From: DATGUN01 sp035301285
GTDB lineage: Bacteria; Bacillota; Bacilli; Bacillales; Amphibacillaceae
NCBI GenBank assembly: GCA_035301285.1
Contig: DATGUN010000012.1
Location: 62,001 to 126,000, forward strand
Reading direction: 5' to 3'
DNA: 64,000 nucleotides
Shown here: piece by piece, positions 44,534 to 53,518 of the stretch
How positions within the stretch are numbered: position 1 is the first letter of the stretch
Layout: each line of letters starts with the position of its first letter
Notes under the pieces: generated by a model
What the model saw: only the letters and a program-made list of their open reading frames with translations
The model's database searches: none
What the model was told of the DNA's origin: nothing
Program-made: the position numbers and the translations under genes

Positions 44534-45847
44534 ATGGAAATGAAAAAGAAAAATATGCTGTTCACAATGGTCATAGCTTTTATGATGGTGGTTTTTTCCG
44601 CTTGCAGTAGTTCATCCGGTTCATCGAAAGATAATGATGGCGGGGATAAGGAAACAGTCGAATTTTGGACAATGCAGTTAAAACCTGATTTTACAGATTT
44701 CGTTGAAGGCATGATAGCTGATTTTGAGGAGGAAAATCCCGACATAGAAGTGGATTGGCTGGATGTGCCTGCTGATGATCTGAAAGATAAAATGATCAGT
44801 GCGGTGTCATCGGATACCGCTCCGGATCTTGTCAACCTGCCTGTTGGTTTTTCAAATAAACTTGTATCGATGGATGCACTTGTCAATATGAAAGATGCTT
44901 TATCTGAAGAAGAACGTGATGCATATGTCGATGGTGGCTGGGATGCCTACACGACAGATGATGACGAAACGATATTCGGTATTCCATGGTATTTGACATT
45001 GGACGTGACAATGTATAACACGAAGTTATTTGAAGAAGCGGGTCTTGACCCGGATACACCACCAGAAACATTTGATGAAGCAGCTGAAATGGCGAAAACA
45101 ATCAAGGAAGAGACAGGTAAACACGGGATGTATCCATCATTGGACTTATCACTGCCATTGCAGTATATGGCGATGTTCAATGACGAACTCGTCAGTGACG
45201 ATGGTTCAGAAGCGGTTTTCAATACACCTGAAGGTTTGCATATGTTTGAATATTTCACAGATCTATACCAAAACGAAATCATTCCACATTCGATCATAAC
45301 GGATGATCAGCGTAACGGTATTGAAGTGTATTCATCGGAGGATGCGGCTATCTATAATGATGGACCACAATTCTTGACTCAGGTTAAAGAAAATGCGCCA
45401 GATGTATACGAAAACACGGAAGTGGCTGAAGTATTCCTGGGTGAATCAGGCAAGATCAATTTGACTGCTCAAGGACTTGTCATTCCAGAAGGTTCTGATC
45501 ATCAGGATGCAGCGATTGAACTGGCGAAATTTATCACAAATGCTGAAAATGAAGTGGAATTCGCCAAACAGACGCCTGTATTCCCATCTATTAAAGAAGC
45601 GCTTGATGATCCTTACTTCAGTGAATTGCCTGAGGACCCTGAACCAACTGATAAAGCAAGAATCGTTGGAGCAGAGCAATTGGATCATGCCGAATCAATT
45701 GTTTCTTCACATGGCAATGAAGGAAAAATCGATGACTTACAAGAAGCGATGTTCGATGCACTGCAAAAAGCAATGCTTGGAGAGGAAAGTCCAGAAGACG
45801 CACTGCAGGAAGCTGAAGATCATTTCAATGAGATTTTGGCTGAATAA
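44534..45847 (+). CDS. Sugar ABC transporter substrate-binding lipoprotein
   Basis: The 437-residue family-1 (MalE-like) binding protein has lipobox FSAC (Cys at about residue 22), a Ser-rich tether and an acidic mature chain. FWTMQLKP and the GIPWYLTLDVTMYNTKLFEEAGLDPD segment (about 137-162) are typical of carbohydrate-binding members. Start ATG 44534 comes shortly after AAGGGGG. The gene leads an operon with two sugar permeases, two NamZ-type muramidases and MurQ, so the ligand is probably MurNAc or a MurNAc-containing saccharide (inference). Confidence 0.87.
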   Translation: MEMKKKNMLFTMVIAFMMVVFSACSSSSGSSKDNDGGDKETVEFWTMQLKPDFTDFVEGMIADFEEENPDIEVDWLDVPADDLKDKMISAVSSDTAPDLVNLPVGFSNKLVSMDALVNMKDALSEEERDAYVDGGWDAYTTDDDETIFGIPWYLTLDVTMYNTKLFEEAGLDPDTPPETFDEAAEMAKTIKEETGKHGMYPSLDLSLPLQYMAMFNDELVSDDGSEAVFNTPEGLHMFEYFTDLYQNEIIPHSIITDDQRNGIEVYSSEDAAIYNDGPQFLTQVKENAPDVYENTEVAEVFLGESGKINLTAQGLVIPEGSDHQDAAIELAKFITNAENEVEFAKQTPVFPSIKEALDDPYFSELPEDPEPTDKARIVGAEQLDHAESIVSSHGNEGKIDDLQEAMFDALQKAMLGEESPEDALQEAEDHFNEILAE

Positions 45848-45925
45848 ATCATTTGATGATGAAGAGGTTCGAAAATATTAAAGTGATAAAAAGAGAATGA
45901 TGATGTCGTTCGATGTTGGACGCTG

Positions 45926-45953
45926 TGGATTGACGTTATGATTCGTCGATCCA
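45926..45953 (+). promoter_or_regulatory. Hairpin between binding-protein and permease genes
   Basis: TGGATTGACG (45926-45935) pairs at 9 of 10 positions with CGTCGATCCA (45944-45953), loop 8. In sugar ABC operons such a stem commonly reduces read-through so that binding protein exceeds permease. The 268-base gap shows no gene. Confidence 0.45.
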
Positions 45954-46115
45954 CCAGGGTCCACTATTTTCTACCTACCCGGAAAAGATAAACAGGGGAT
46001 AAGGCAGTCCCCACATGATTGTGATGCCACGGGTGACATGAATCATCTGTTGTTCAAATGATTTCACGGTGCTTCAGCTTTTTATTTGTTTTCTTGTTAT
46101 ATTGGAGGTCTTTAT

Positions 46116-46982
46116 GTGAAAAGAAATGCACTTACACCATATTTGTTTCTGCTTCCGGGATGTATTATTTTAGGAGCATTTATTTTTTATCCGATGTTAA
46201 ATGCGATCCGATTAAGTCTTACAGATTATAATGTTGTTGCGGATCCTAATTTTGTAGGTTTGGACAATTATAAAGAATTGTTCCAAGATGATTTATTCTG
46301 GAAAACGTTGGGCAATTCCTTGCTTTATTTAGTCATTGCAGTTCCGGCACTCGTCATCTTCCCGATATTTTTAGCTGTATTGGTCAATCAAAAAGTAAAG
46401 GGTATCGGTTTTTTTCGTTCTGCCTATTATTTGCCGGTTGTCGCATCGATTGTTGTTGTTGGTGTGACGTGGGAGTGGTTGTATAAAGAGAATGGGTTAT
46501 TGAACTATGCCTTGGATATATTGGGAATCATCAATGAACCTGTCCACTGGCTTTCCTCGACGTCTACAGCATTGTTTGCCATCATGATTGTAACCATCTG
46601 GAAAGGACTTGGCTACTACATGATTATCTATCTCGCAGGCTTGCAATCTATTTCTCCCGATTTATATGAAGCGGCAGACATTGATGGCGCGAACTGGTGG
46701 CAAAAAATCACACGGGTGACGATTCCACAGCTGATGCCATCTATCCTGATTGTATCTGTCATGTCTTCAATCGCTGCTATGAAAGTGTTTGAAGAAGTTT
46801 TTGTCATGACAAAAGGTGGTCCATTGCACAGTTCGGAGACGTTGGTTTTCTACATATACAAAGAGGCGTTTGACAAGTTGAATATGGGCTATGCCAGTGC
46901 GGCTGGTGTTATCTTATTCATCATTACACTTGGATTGTCGCTTCTGAACTTGAAATTTTTAGGAAAAGATAAAACGGCATAG
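46116..46982 (+). CDS. Sugar ABC transporter permease (MalF-like)
   Basis: The 288-residue permease has six helices and the CUT1 EAA loop YEAADIDGANWWQKITRVTIP (about residues 188-208). Start GTG 46116 is 6 bases after GGAGGT; the longer in-frame ATG at 46086 lies before the site. It pairs with the MalG-like protein encoded 10 bases downstream. No ATPase gene is in this operon, as is usual for Bacillus CUT1 transporters that share MsmX. Confidence 0.9.
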   Translation: MKRNALTPYLFLLPGCIILGAFIFYPMLNAIRLSLTDYNVVADPNFVGLDNYKELFQDDLFWKTLGNSLLYLVIAVPALVIFPIFLAVLVNQKVKGIGFFRSAYYLPVVASIVVVGVTWEWLYKENGLLNYALDILGIINEPVHWLSSTSTALFAIMIVTIWKGLGYYMIIYLAGLQSISPDLYEAADIDGANWWQKITRVTIPQLMPSILIVSVMSSIAAMKVFEEVFVMTKGGPLHSSETLVFYIYKEAFDKLNMGYASAAGVILFIITLGLSLLNLKFLGKDKTA

Positions 46983-46992
46983 GAGGGTTTAA

Positions 46993-47871
46993 ATGGCTGT
47001 ATCAAGAAATGATGTACCATTACGCCGGAATAGTAGATTGCCAGGTAAGGTTTCGGCGTTTATAAAGAAGACTTTGACATATGTCATTCTCATCGTTGTG
47101 GCAATCTTCATGTTGGGCCCCTTCCTATGGCTTTTTTCGACAGCATTGAAGTCGCAAGGGGAAAATATTTTTGCGTATCCACCTAAACTCATACCAGAAC
47201 ATTTCACATTGAAAAACTTTGTCGCTGTGATGGATTCATTCCCATTTTGGCGGTATTTGTTTAATAGTACGCTCGTTTCGACATTGACGGTCATTTTCAA
47301 TATTTTGTTTTGCTCGCTCGCGGCCTATCCATTGGCACGAATGAAGTTTAGAGGTAGGAACGTGATTTTTGCATTGATTATCAGTACGATGATTATTCCT
47401 TTTCAGTTGTTGATGATCCCAATCTATAGTTTAGCGTTACACCTGGGATTGCAAAATACATACGCAGGAATGATCTTGCCGCATATTACAACCGCTTTCG
47501 GTGTGTTCATCATGCGCCAGGGGATGTTGACGGTGCCATATGAACTTGATGAATCGGCTAAAATGGACGGAGCCAACAGTTTCCAGATATGGAGAAAAAT
47601 CATTATGCCTTCAGTGAGACCTTCGATGATTACATTGGCCATATTCACTTTTGTGTCATCATGGGATGATTTCTTATGGCCCCTGATTATAGTGGACGAC
47701 CAAGATATGTACACATTGCCTCTCGGGGTAAACATGTTGACAGGCACATTCGCGTCTGATTGGAAATTGATTGCAGCAGGATCGATCATTTCCATCATTC
47801 CGATTATTATCGTTTTCCTATTTTTGCAACGGTACTTTGTAAGTGGATTGAAGGGTGCTGTCAAAGGTTAG
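46993..47871 (+). CDS. Sugar ABC transporter permease (MalG-like)
   Basis: The 292-residue second permease shows the MalG pattern: N-terminal helix (about residues 26-48), FLFSTALKSQ-like LWLFSTALKS, APxxL-like PPKLIPEHFTLKNF (about 62-75), and the EAA loop DESAKMDGANSFQIWRKIIMP (about 184-204). Start ATG 46993 follows AGGAGG. It completes the membrane channel for the sugar importer. Confidence 0.9.
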   Translation: MAVSRNDVPLRRNSRLPGKVSAFIKKTLTYVILIVVAIFMLGPFLWLFSTALKSQGENIFAYPPKLIPEHFTLKNFVAVMDSFPFWRYLFNSTLVSTLTVIFNILFCSLAAYPLARMKFRGRNVIFALIISTMIIPFQLLMIPIYSLALHLGLQNTYAGMILPHITTAFGVFIMRQGMLTVPYELDESAKMDGANSFQIWRKIIMPSVRPSMITLAIFTFVSSWDDFLWPLIIVDDQDMYTLPLGVNMLTGTFASDWKLIAAGSIISIIPIIIVFLFLQRYFVSGLKGAVKG

Positions 47872-47936
47872 TCGTCCAGATGTGTGCTGTTGGGTATAAG
47901 GAGACCGGAAGACTTTATTGATAAGGGGGTCTGGAA

Positions 47937-49088
47937 ATGAAGCTAGGGATTGACGTGTTGCTTGAAGAAAAACCCATCGATTTAAAAAAAGAACGTATTG
48001 GCCTTGTGACAAATGTGTCCAGTGTCAATCGCTATCTGGAACCGACAATGAATGTATTGCATCAGCATCCGGATTTCAATCTGACAGCATTGTATGGCCC
48101 TGAACATGGTGTTCGGAATCATGTGAGTGCGGGTGAAAATGTGTCCAGTTTTACCGATTCTAAAACAGGTCTTCCGGTTTATAGTTTATATGGTGATACG
48201 AGAAAGCCGAGCGAATCCATGCTTGAGGACATCGATGTTTTGCTGGTGGATCTTCAGGACATCGGGGCGCGTTATTACACGTATATCTACACCATGTCTT
48301 ATATCATGGAAGCCTGTCGTGAACACGGGAAATCGCTGGTTGTTTTGGACCGACCGAATCCGATTGGAGGTAGTGAAGTTGAAGGCAATCTTATCGAGCC
48401 CGGTTTTACATCTTTCATCGGTCGCTTTCCAATTCCGAATCGGCATGGCTTGACGATTGGGGAAATGGCTTTGTTATTCAAATATGTATTCAAGATTGAT
48501 TGTGATTTGACTGTGGTTCCGATGGAAGGCTGGTCACGACATATGTTTTTTGATGATACGTATCTGTCATGGTGTGCGCCGTCTCCCAGTGTAACGGGAA
48601 TGGACATGATGCTTCTATATCCGGGGACCTGCCTTTTGAGTGGTACCAATCTATCAGCAGGACGTGGAACAACCAAACCATTTGAATATGTAGGTGCGCC
48701 TTTTATCGATGGGGATGCTTTTCATAAGCGATTAAACGATCGCTTGGGTCCTAAAGTGAGGGCGCGTTCGATATCATTTACACCGGCTTTTTCCATATAT
48801 GAAGGAACATATTGTGAAGGGGTGCAACTGCATATTATCGATCGGTCGTTCCATGCTGTCGAGACGGGCTTGATTTTGCTTGAAACAGTAGCTGAAATGT
48901 ATCCGGATGCGTTCACTTTCAAAAAGCCGAATAAAGATGATGAGCGTTATCATTTTGACTTATCGGCAGGGACTGATCGGCTGCGTCAATTGATTTGGGA
49001 TGGACATGTCAATGCATTTTTACAAACATGTAAGACGGATGTGAATGAATTTAAACGTGTCGCCTATCCTCATTTACTTTATCGGTAG
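47937..49088 (+). CDS. namZ: DUF1343 exo-beta-N-acetylmuramidase, first paralogue
   Basis: The 383-residue protein belongs to the DUF1343/NamZ (YbbC) family, which releases MurNAc from the non-reducing end of peptidoglycan fragments. Conserved blocks: RIGLVTNVSSVN (about residues 21-32), YGPEHGVR (about 53), DLQDIGARYYTYIYTM (about 105-120), DRPNPIGG (about 139) and GTNLSAGRGTTKPFEYVGAP (about 236-255). It begins directly with the catalytic domain at MKLGIDVLLEE and has no signal peptide, unlike the exported B. subtilis enzyme as I recall it, so it should act inside the cell. Start ATG 47937 after AAGGGGG. Confidence 0.87.
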   Translation: MKLGIDVLLEEKPIDLKKERIGLVTNVSSVNRYLEPTMNVLHQHPDFNLTALYGPEHGVRNHVSAGENVSSFTDSKTGLPVYSLYGDTRKPSESMLEDIDVLLVDLQDIGARYYTYIYTMSYIMEACREHGKSLVVLDRPNPIGGSEVEGNLIEPGFTSFIGRFPIPNRHGLTIGEMALLFKYVFKIDCDLTVVPMEGWSRHMFFDDTYLSWCAPSPSVTGMDMMLLYPGTCLLSGTNLSAGRGTTKPFEYVGAPFIDGDAFHKRLNDRLGPKVRARSISFTPAFSIYEGTYCEGVQLHIIDRSFHAVETGLILLETVAEMYPDAFTFKKPNKDDERYHFDLSAGTDRLRQLIWDGHVNAFLQTCKTDVNEFKRVAYPHLLYR

Positions 49089-49180
49089 TGGGATTCGATA
49101 AACAAAACAGGTCGTGTTTGATTTTCATAGCTTGATGGACAGGGCGTTGTATTTTATACAGGATTAGAGGAGGTGATAAG

Positions 49181-50329
49181 ATGAAGTTGGGACTTGATGT
49201 TTTTTTGGCGGAAGGGTGTCAGCGTTTCAAGGGGAATCGCATTGGTCTGGTTACTAACATGACAGGAGTCAACCGCGAGCTGGTCCCATCGATTGACTTG
49301 TTCCACAATCATCCAGATATTCATTTATCGGCGCTTTATGCTCCGGAACATGGTATACGTGGAGATATCAAGGAAGGAGAAGCGTTTGAGACATCGATCG
49401 ATCCGCATACGCGCGTGCCTGTCTTTAGCTTATATGGTGAAAACAGAAAACCCAACCGGGAAATGATGGATGCAGCAGATGTCATTGTTTTTGATCTTCA
49501 AGATATTGGTTCGAGGTATTATACATTCATCTACACCATGGCGTACATGATGGAGGCATGTGCCATATATCATAAGCCGTTTGTTGTACTTGACCGGCCG
49601 AACCCTGTCAATGGTGTGAAAATGGAGGGGAACCTTGTCGAGGAAAACGTCCGGTCATTTGTCGGTTTACTGCCCATTCCCAACCGGCACGGGATGACGG
49701 TTGGCGAGCTGGCTTTGTTGTTCAAACATGAGTACGCCTACAACTGCGAATTGAAGGTTATCCCGATGCAAGGGTGGAAGAGACATATGCACTTTGATGA
49801 AACGGAATTTTTATGGGTTCCGCCATCTCCCAATACAACACATATTGACATGGCGATATTGTACACCGGGACCTGTCTCATCGAGGGGACCAATCTATCG
49901 GAGGGAAGAGGGACGACTAAACCGTTTGAATGGATCGGTGCACCTTATATAGACGGTCATAAGCTGGCTGAAACGTATAATCAGCTTAATCTGTCAGGTG
50001 TGTTAGCACGCCCAATCTCCTTTAAACCGACATACCAAAAATATAAAGATGAAGTTTGCGAAGGCGTGCAATTGCATGTTGTGGATAGACATCAACTGAA
50101 TGCACTTGAAGCTGGAATGCGGTTGTTGGAGGTGATCCATAGCCTGCACCCGAGTGAATTTGAATTTATCAAAAATGAACGGAATAAATATTTTTTTGAT
50201 TTATTAGCAGGCACTAAACGTCTGAAAACATACATCACACATCGGAAAACGGATGAATTCCTTGACGAATGCCGGTATGAATTGGACACTTTTCAAAAAT
50301 TGAAAGAACGTTATCTTTTATACAAATAG
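49181..50329 (+). CDS. namZ: DUF1343 exo-beta-N-acetylmuramidase, second paralogue
   Basis: The 382-residue paralogue of the preceding gene is about half identical by eye along the whole length, with the same blocks (RIGLVTNMTGVN, YAPEHGIR, DLQDIGSRYYTFIYTM, DRPNPVNG, GTNLSEGRGTTKPFEWIGAP). It too lacks a signal peptide. Start ATG 49181 follows an excellent AGAGGAGGTG site. Two adjacent copies suggest division of labour between saccharide substrates or chain lengths; this is inference. MurQ follows 9 bases after the stop. Confidence 0.87.
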   Translation: MKLGLDVFLAEGCQRFKGNRIGLVTNMTGVNRELVPSIDLFHNHPDIHLSALYAPEHGIRGDIKEGEAFETSIDPHTRVPVFSLYGENRKPNREMMDAADVIVFDLQDIGSRYYTFIYTMAYMMEACAIYHKPFVVLDRPNPVNGVKMEGNLVEENVRSFVGLLPIPNRHGMTVGELALLFKHEYAYNCELKVIPMQGWKRHMHFDETEFLWVPPSPNTTHIDMAILYTGTCLIEGTNLSEGRGTTKPFEWIGAPYIDGHKLAETYNQLNLSGVLARPISFKPTYQKYKDEVCEGVQLHVVDRHQLNALEAGMRLLEVIHSLHPSEFEFIKNERNKYFFDLLAGTKRLKTYITHRKTDEFLDECRYELDTFQKLKERYLLYK

Positions 50330-50338
50330 GATGATGAA

Positions 50339-51253
50339 ATGATGAAAAATCTATCAACATTGGCAACCGAAATGAGAAATGAAAACAGCATGAATATTGA
50401 TACAATGTCAACAAAGGACGTTTTAGCAACCATCAACAATGAAGATTTAAGGGTCGCGGAAAAAGTACGCGATGTTTTGCCTGACATCGAAAAGGCGGTT
50501 GAGGCCGTTTATCATGCCCTTGCAAAAGGCGGGAAACTGTTTTACGTAGGGGCTGGAACCAGTGGACGATTGGGCATATTGGATGCGGTGGAATGCCCAC
50601 CGACATTCAGCACGCCACCTGATCTGGTACAGGGTGTCATAGCAGGTGGGTCTGACGCCATTTACACCGCAGTAGAAGGTGCTGAAGATGATGAAGCGGA
50701 AGGGGCACGTGATTTGAAGGCTCGTGATATGTCTGAACGGGATGTTGTTGTCGGTATTGCGGCAAGTGGCAGGACCCCGTATGTACTGGGAGCATTAAAG
50801 TATGCCCAAGGACTGGGTGCAACAGCCATCAGTCTATCCAGTAATATAAATACGGAGATCAGTCAGCATGCCGATGTTCAAATCGAAGTCGAAACCGGTC
50901 CGGAAGTGCTGACTGGATCAACAAGGATGAAGGCGGCGTCTGCCCATAAAATGATACTGAATATGATTACGACATCTTCCATGATTAAAATTGGAAAAGT
51001 GTATGAGAATTTGATGGTTGACGTAAAGGTGAGCAATAAAAAGTTGAAAGAACGGGCCAAAAACATTATCGCAACCGTTACGCAAGCTTCATATAAGGAA
51101 ATATCCGATACTCTGGAGAAAACAGATAATCAGGTAAAACCGGCGATCGTTATGCTGATGGGGGGCGTATCACACCAAGATGCGGAACGGTATATCGAAG
51201 CGGCTGATGGATATGTCCGAAAAGCTGTTGAACTGGCAAAGCGTGATACGTAA
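50339..51253 (+). CDS. murQ: N-acetylmuramic acid 6-phosphate etherase
   Basis: The 304-residue SIS-domain lyase cleaves the D-lactyl ether of MurNAc 6-phosphate to GlcNAc 6-phosphate and lactate in the cytoplasm. Markers: the opening LATEMRNENSMNIDTMS, the sugar-phosphate site GAGTSGRLGILDAVECPPTF (about residues 64-83), the VVGIAASGRTPYV segment (about 139) and GPEVLTGSTRMKA (about 186-198). Start ATG 50339 (or 50342) after AGGATGATG. Last gene of the operon. Its substrate must be phosphorylated, yet the upstream transporter is an ABC type that delivers unphosphorylated sugar, so a kinase is needed from elsewhere. Confidence 0.95.
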   Translation: MMKNLSTLATEMRNENSMNIDTMSTKDVLATINNEDLRVAEKVRDVLPDIEKAVEAVYHALAKGGKLFYVGAGTSGRLGILDAVECPPTFSTPPDLVQGVIAGGSDAIYTAVEGAEDDEAEGARDLKARDMSERDVVVGIAASGRTPYVLGALKYAQGLGATAISLSSNINTEISQHADVQIEVETGPEVLTGSTRMKAASAHKMILNMITTSSMIKIGKVYENLMVDVKVSNKKLKERAKNIIATVTQASYKEISDTLEKTDNQVKPAIVMLMGGVSHQDAERYIEAADGYVRKAVELAKRDT

Positions 51254-51339
51254 AATCGATTGTTGGAATGGTTCCGTTCTGTTCATGGAATATCAGGAGT
51301 CGACGGTTACAGAAAAGTGTCCTTATATACAATGGTACG

Positions 51340-52170
51340 TCATTCACCGGACAGACACCATTTTCTGATGTTTACCGAAATGTCTTCCGGATATTCTTCA
51401 GTTATCAGATGGCCTGCTTTCTCGTAACAAATCAATGTTGCATGAGGCAGGTCGTTTTTAAGTTGTTTCCCCGCTACAAGCGGCACAACTGTATCATCTT
51501 TTCCCCAGATCAATAATGTGGGTGTACGGATTTTCAACAGTTCATCACGGGTCAAATCGCCTTCTCGTTGTCGTATGAACCGCCCCAGCGCTTTATAGAA
51601 TTTTTTCTCCTGTAAAGGTTTGCTGTATTCTTGAATCAGTTCTTCTGTGATCAGGGAGGGATCGTATAAGACATTTTTCAATGTGCTTTCCACATCATTC
51701 CTCAGGACAACGCGTTTGACAGCCAGGTGAGAAAAAGGCAGGTAAGTGGCCATGCGTGCCCATTTGTAGACTCTGCCCCAATAAGCGGAACTATTGATGA
51801 GTACGAGTTTGCCGATGCGCTTGGAATGCTGACGGGCAGTATATAGTGCAATTTGTCCCCCCATTGAGTGTCCGGCAATATGGACATGTTCAAGATTAAA
51901 GTGATCCAATAATGTGATGATGAGGTTGGCATAATTTTCATATGTATAATGAAATGTGGTGGACTTTTCGCTTCTGCCAAAGCCTGGTAAATCAATGGCT
52001 ATCACTGAAAAGTGTTGAGCCAGGAGCGACATGATTGGGTGGAAAGTATAGCTGGATGCCACGAAACCGTGAACCAGTACAATGGGAGGTTTTTCATTCA
52101 GTTTGTAAGTGCAGTAGATATCCGTGTTCATCAATGTGATGTGTGTCTTTGTAAAAGAAATGTCAGTCAC
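51340..52170 (-). CDS. Alpha/beta hydrolase
   Basis: The 276-residue cytoplasmic hydrolase has the alpha/beta fold with oxyanion HGFVASSYTF (about residue 35), the nucleophile elbow AGHSMGGQ (Ser about 98), Asp in LLIWGKDDTVVP (about 223) and His in KAGHLITEE (about 252), a full triad. It resembles generic lipase/esterase or MhpC-like proteins without a certain substrate. The start is GTG 52170 behind GAGGAG. It converges on murQ and seems unrelated to it. Confidence 0.82.
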   Translation of the reverse strand: MTDISFTKTHITLMNTDIYCTYKLNEKPPIVLVHGFVASSYTFHPIMSLLAQHFSVIAIDLPGFGRSEKSTTFHYTYENYANLIITLLDHFNLEHVHIAGHSMGGQIALYTARQHSKRIGKLVLINSSAYWGRVYKWARMATYLPFSHLAVKRVVLRNDVESTLKNVLYDPSLITEELIQEYSKPLQEKKFYKALGRFIRQREGDLTRDELLKIRTPTLLIWGKDDTVVPLVAGKQLKNDLPHATLICYEKAGHLITEEYPEDISVNIRKWCLSGE

Positions 52171-52518
52171 TGGGATGTCTCCTCAACTTTCATATAATCA
52201 GTCTGGTATGAAACAAGGGAAGATACATAAACGCTTTATGTATTTTCGTCAGATGTCTGTATACCATCTATTGTACCCGTTAAATGCTTTAAATTCTCCT
52301 ATAATGTATTTTTTAATTGAGGTGAAAAATATTTCATGATATATAGAGGATAATGAGCAATCATAGAAAAACAGCATCATGACAGGATGAACATATTCGT
52401 CGGATGGGACGGGTATAGCTGATTTCTTTCGGAAAGGATTTACTTTGTGAAATGATTGATTTGAAACACTATCTTTTATGTTATTTTTATCCTATAATAG
52501 ATATCGTATGAAACAAAT
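52171..52518 (+). promoter_or_regulatory. Gene-free region with tRNA promoter
   Basis: TATAAT at 52493-52498, 21 bases before the tRNA, is a good -10 box; the -35 region is weak. No gene is supported in the rest of this stretch. Confidence 0.45.
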
Positions 52519-52592
52519 CGGGATGTAGCTCAGCTTGGTAGAGCACTGGCATGGGGTGCCAGGGGTCGCACGTTCAAGTCGTGTCATCCCGA
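52519..52592 (+). tRNA. tRNA-Pro (anticodon GGG)
   Basis: A full cloverleaf can be drawn: acceptor CGGGATG/CATCCCG, D stem GCTC/GAGC, anticodon stem CTGGC/GCCAG with loop ATGGGGT (anticodon GGG, reading CCC and CCU), T stem GCACG/CGTGT with loop TTCAAGT, discriminator A. CCA is not encoded. It stands alone between two protein genes and has its own terminator. Confidence 0.93.
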
Positions 52593-52596
52593 TAGC

Positions 52597-52637
52597 GGAC
52601 TTGGAATTCCTTAACAAAAGGGGTTCCAAGTTTTTTT
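52597..52637 (+). terminator. Terminator after tRNA-Pro
   Basis: ACTTGGAA (52599-52606) pairs with TTCCAAGT (52624-52631) and is followed by a run of seven T. Confidence 0.85.
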
Positions 52638-52741
52638 ACGTGGTTGTTTATTCATTTACTTTATGTTGATGATCCTTCGTATTCTTACCTACCATACAAT
52701 TTTATTTCCTTTGCTTCCCAATATTATTTTAAAAAAACGTC

Positions 52742-52794
52742 TTGCATCGTCATTTTCATTTTGGTATAGTGTAACCTAATTACCATTAGTTAGG
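52742..52794 (+). promoter_or_regulatory. Promoter and operator of the TetR gene
   Basis: TTGCAT (52742-52747), 17-base spacer and TATAGT (52765-52770) form a sigma-A promoter. Directly behind it lies the imperfect palindrome CCTAATTACCATTAGTTAGG (52775-52794; plan CCTAAnTA-N4-TAnTTAGG), well placed for TetR autorepression. Confidence 0.6.
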
Positions 52795-52810
52795 GAGGTG
52801 GTAAATCACC

Positions 52811-53398
52811 ATGACAAAAGAAAAAATCAAACACGCAGCCATTGCGCAATTTGCGAAAGATGGCTATGCGGGAGCTGCTCTCAGTGTGATTGCAAAGGAA
52901 GTCGGCATTAAGACGCCTTCGATTTATGCGTTTTATAAAAGCAAGGATAGTCTGTTTCTGTCAGCTTTCGAGGACGTAATGGATGAACACTTCAATCATA
53001 TTCAGAAAATAAGCAACAATTTTGACCATCTATCGACAGAGGAAAAATTGCGGGGCGTCCTTGAACGCGTCTGCACTTACCATACGGAGGAAAAGATCAA
53101 AACGGTATTCTTGAACCGGGCTATGTTATTTCCGCCCGACTCCTTACGGGATGCTTTGCATGACATTTTCATGCGTGAGGAGGATATGTTATCAGATCTA
53201 TTGACCGGTATTTTTAAACAAGGGATAGAAGAGGGAACCATTGTGAATCATCGTATGGAAGATTTATTGGCATCCTATTTTTGTTTACTGGATGGTGTCT
53301 TTCTGCAGTTATTCTATTACAGTGCCGAAGCGTTCAATGAACGCGTTGCATCTAGCTGGAAAGTGTTTTGGAACGGTGTATCCCGTCCTGGTACTTGA
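52811..53398 (+). CDS. TetR/AcrR family transcriptional regulator
   Basis: The 195-residue regulator has the TetR helix-turn-helix at residues 5-50 (AAIAQFAKDGYAGAALSVIAKEVGIKTPSIYAFYKSKDSL pattern, with the F-Y-K-SKD wing) and a divergent helical ligand domain. Start ATG 52811 follows GGGAGGTGG. It precedes, on the same strand with a 120-base gap, the permease-hydantoinase-DUF917 operon, which it may control together with itself through the palindrome upstream (inference). Confidence 0.87.
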   Translation: MTKEKIKHAAIAQFAKDGYAGAALSVIAKEVGIKTPSIYAFYKSKDSLFLSAFEDVMDEHFNHIQKISNNFDHLSTEEKLRGVLERVCTYHTEEKIKTVFLNRAMLFPPDSLRDALHDIFMREEDMLSDLLTGIFKQGIEEGTIVNHRMEDLLASYFCLLDGVFLQLFYYSAEAFNERVASSWKVFWNGVSRPGT

Positions 53399-53518
53399 TT
53401 GCCACAAGGAATCGATGTGTCCAGTTTGTAAAAAGTGAGAAGCATAAATGTCGAAATGGATCAAAGATAGTCATCAGTATCTTGATCTTAAAAAATTACA
53501 TAAAAGGAGATGCGATCT

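Noticed and set aside
52519..52592. tRNA as an integration site of a mobile island
   Set aside because: No integrase and no second copy of the tRNA 3' end was noticed nearby.
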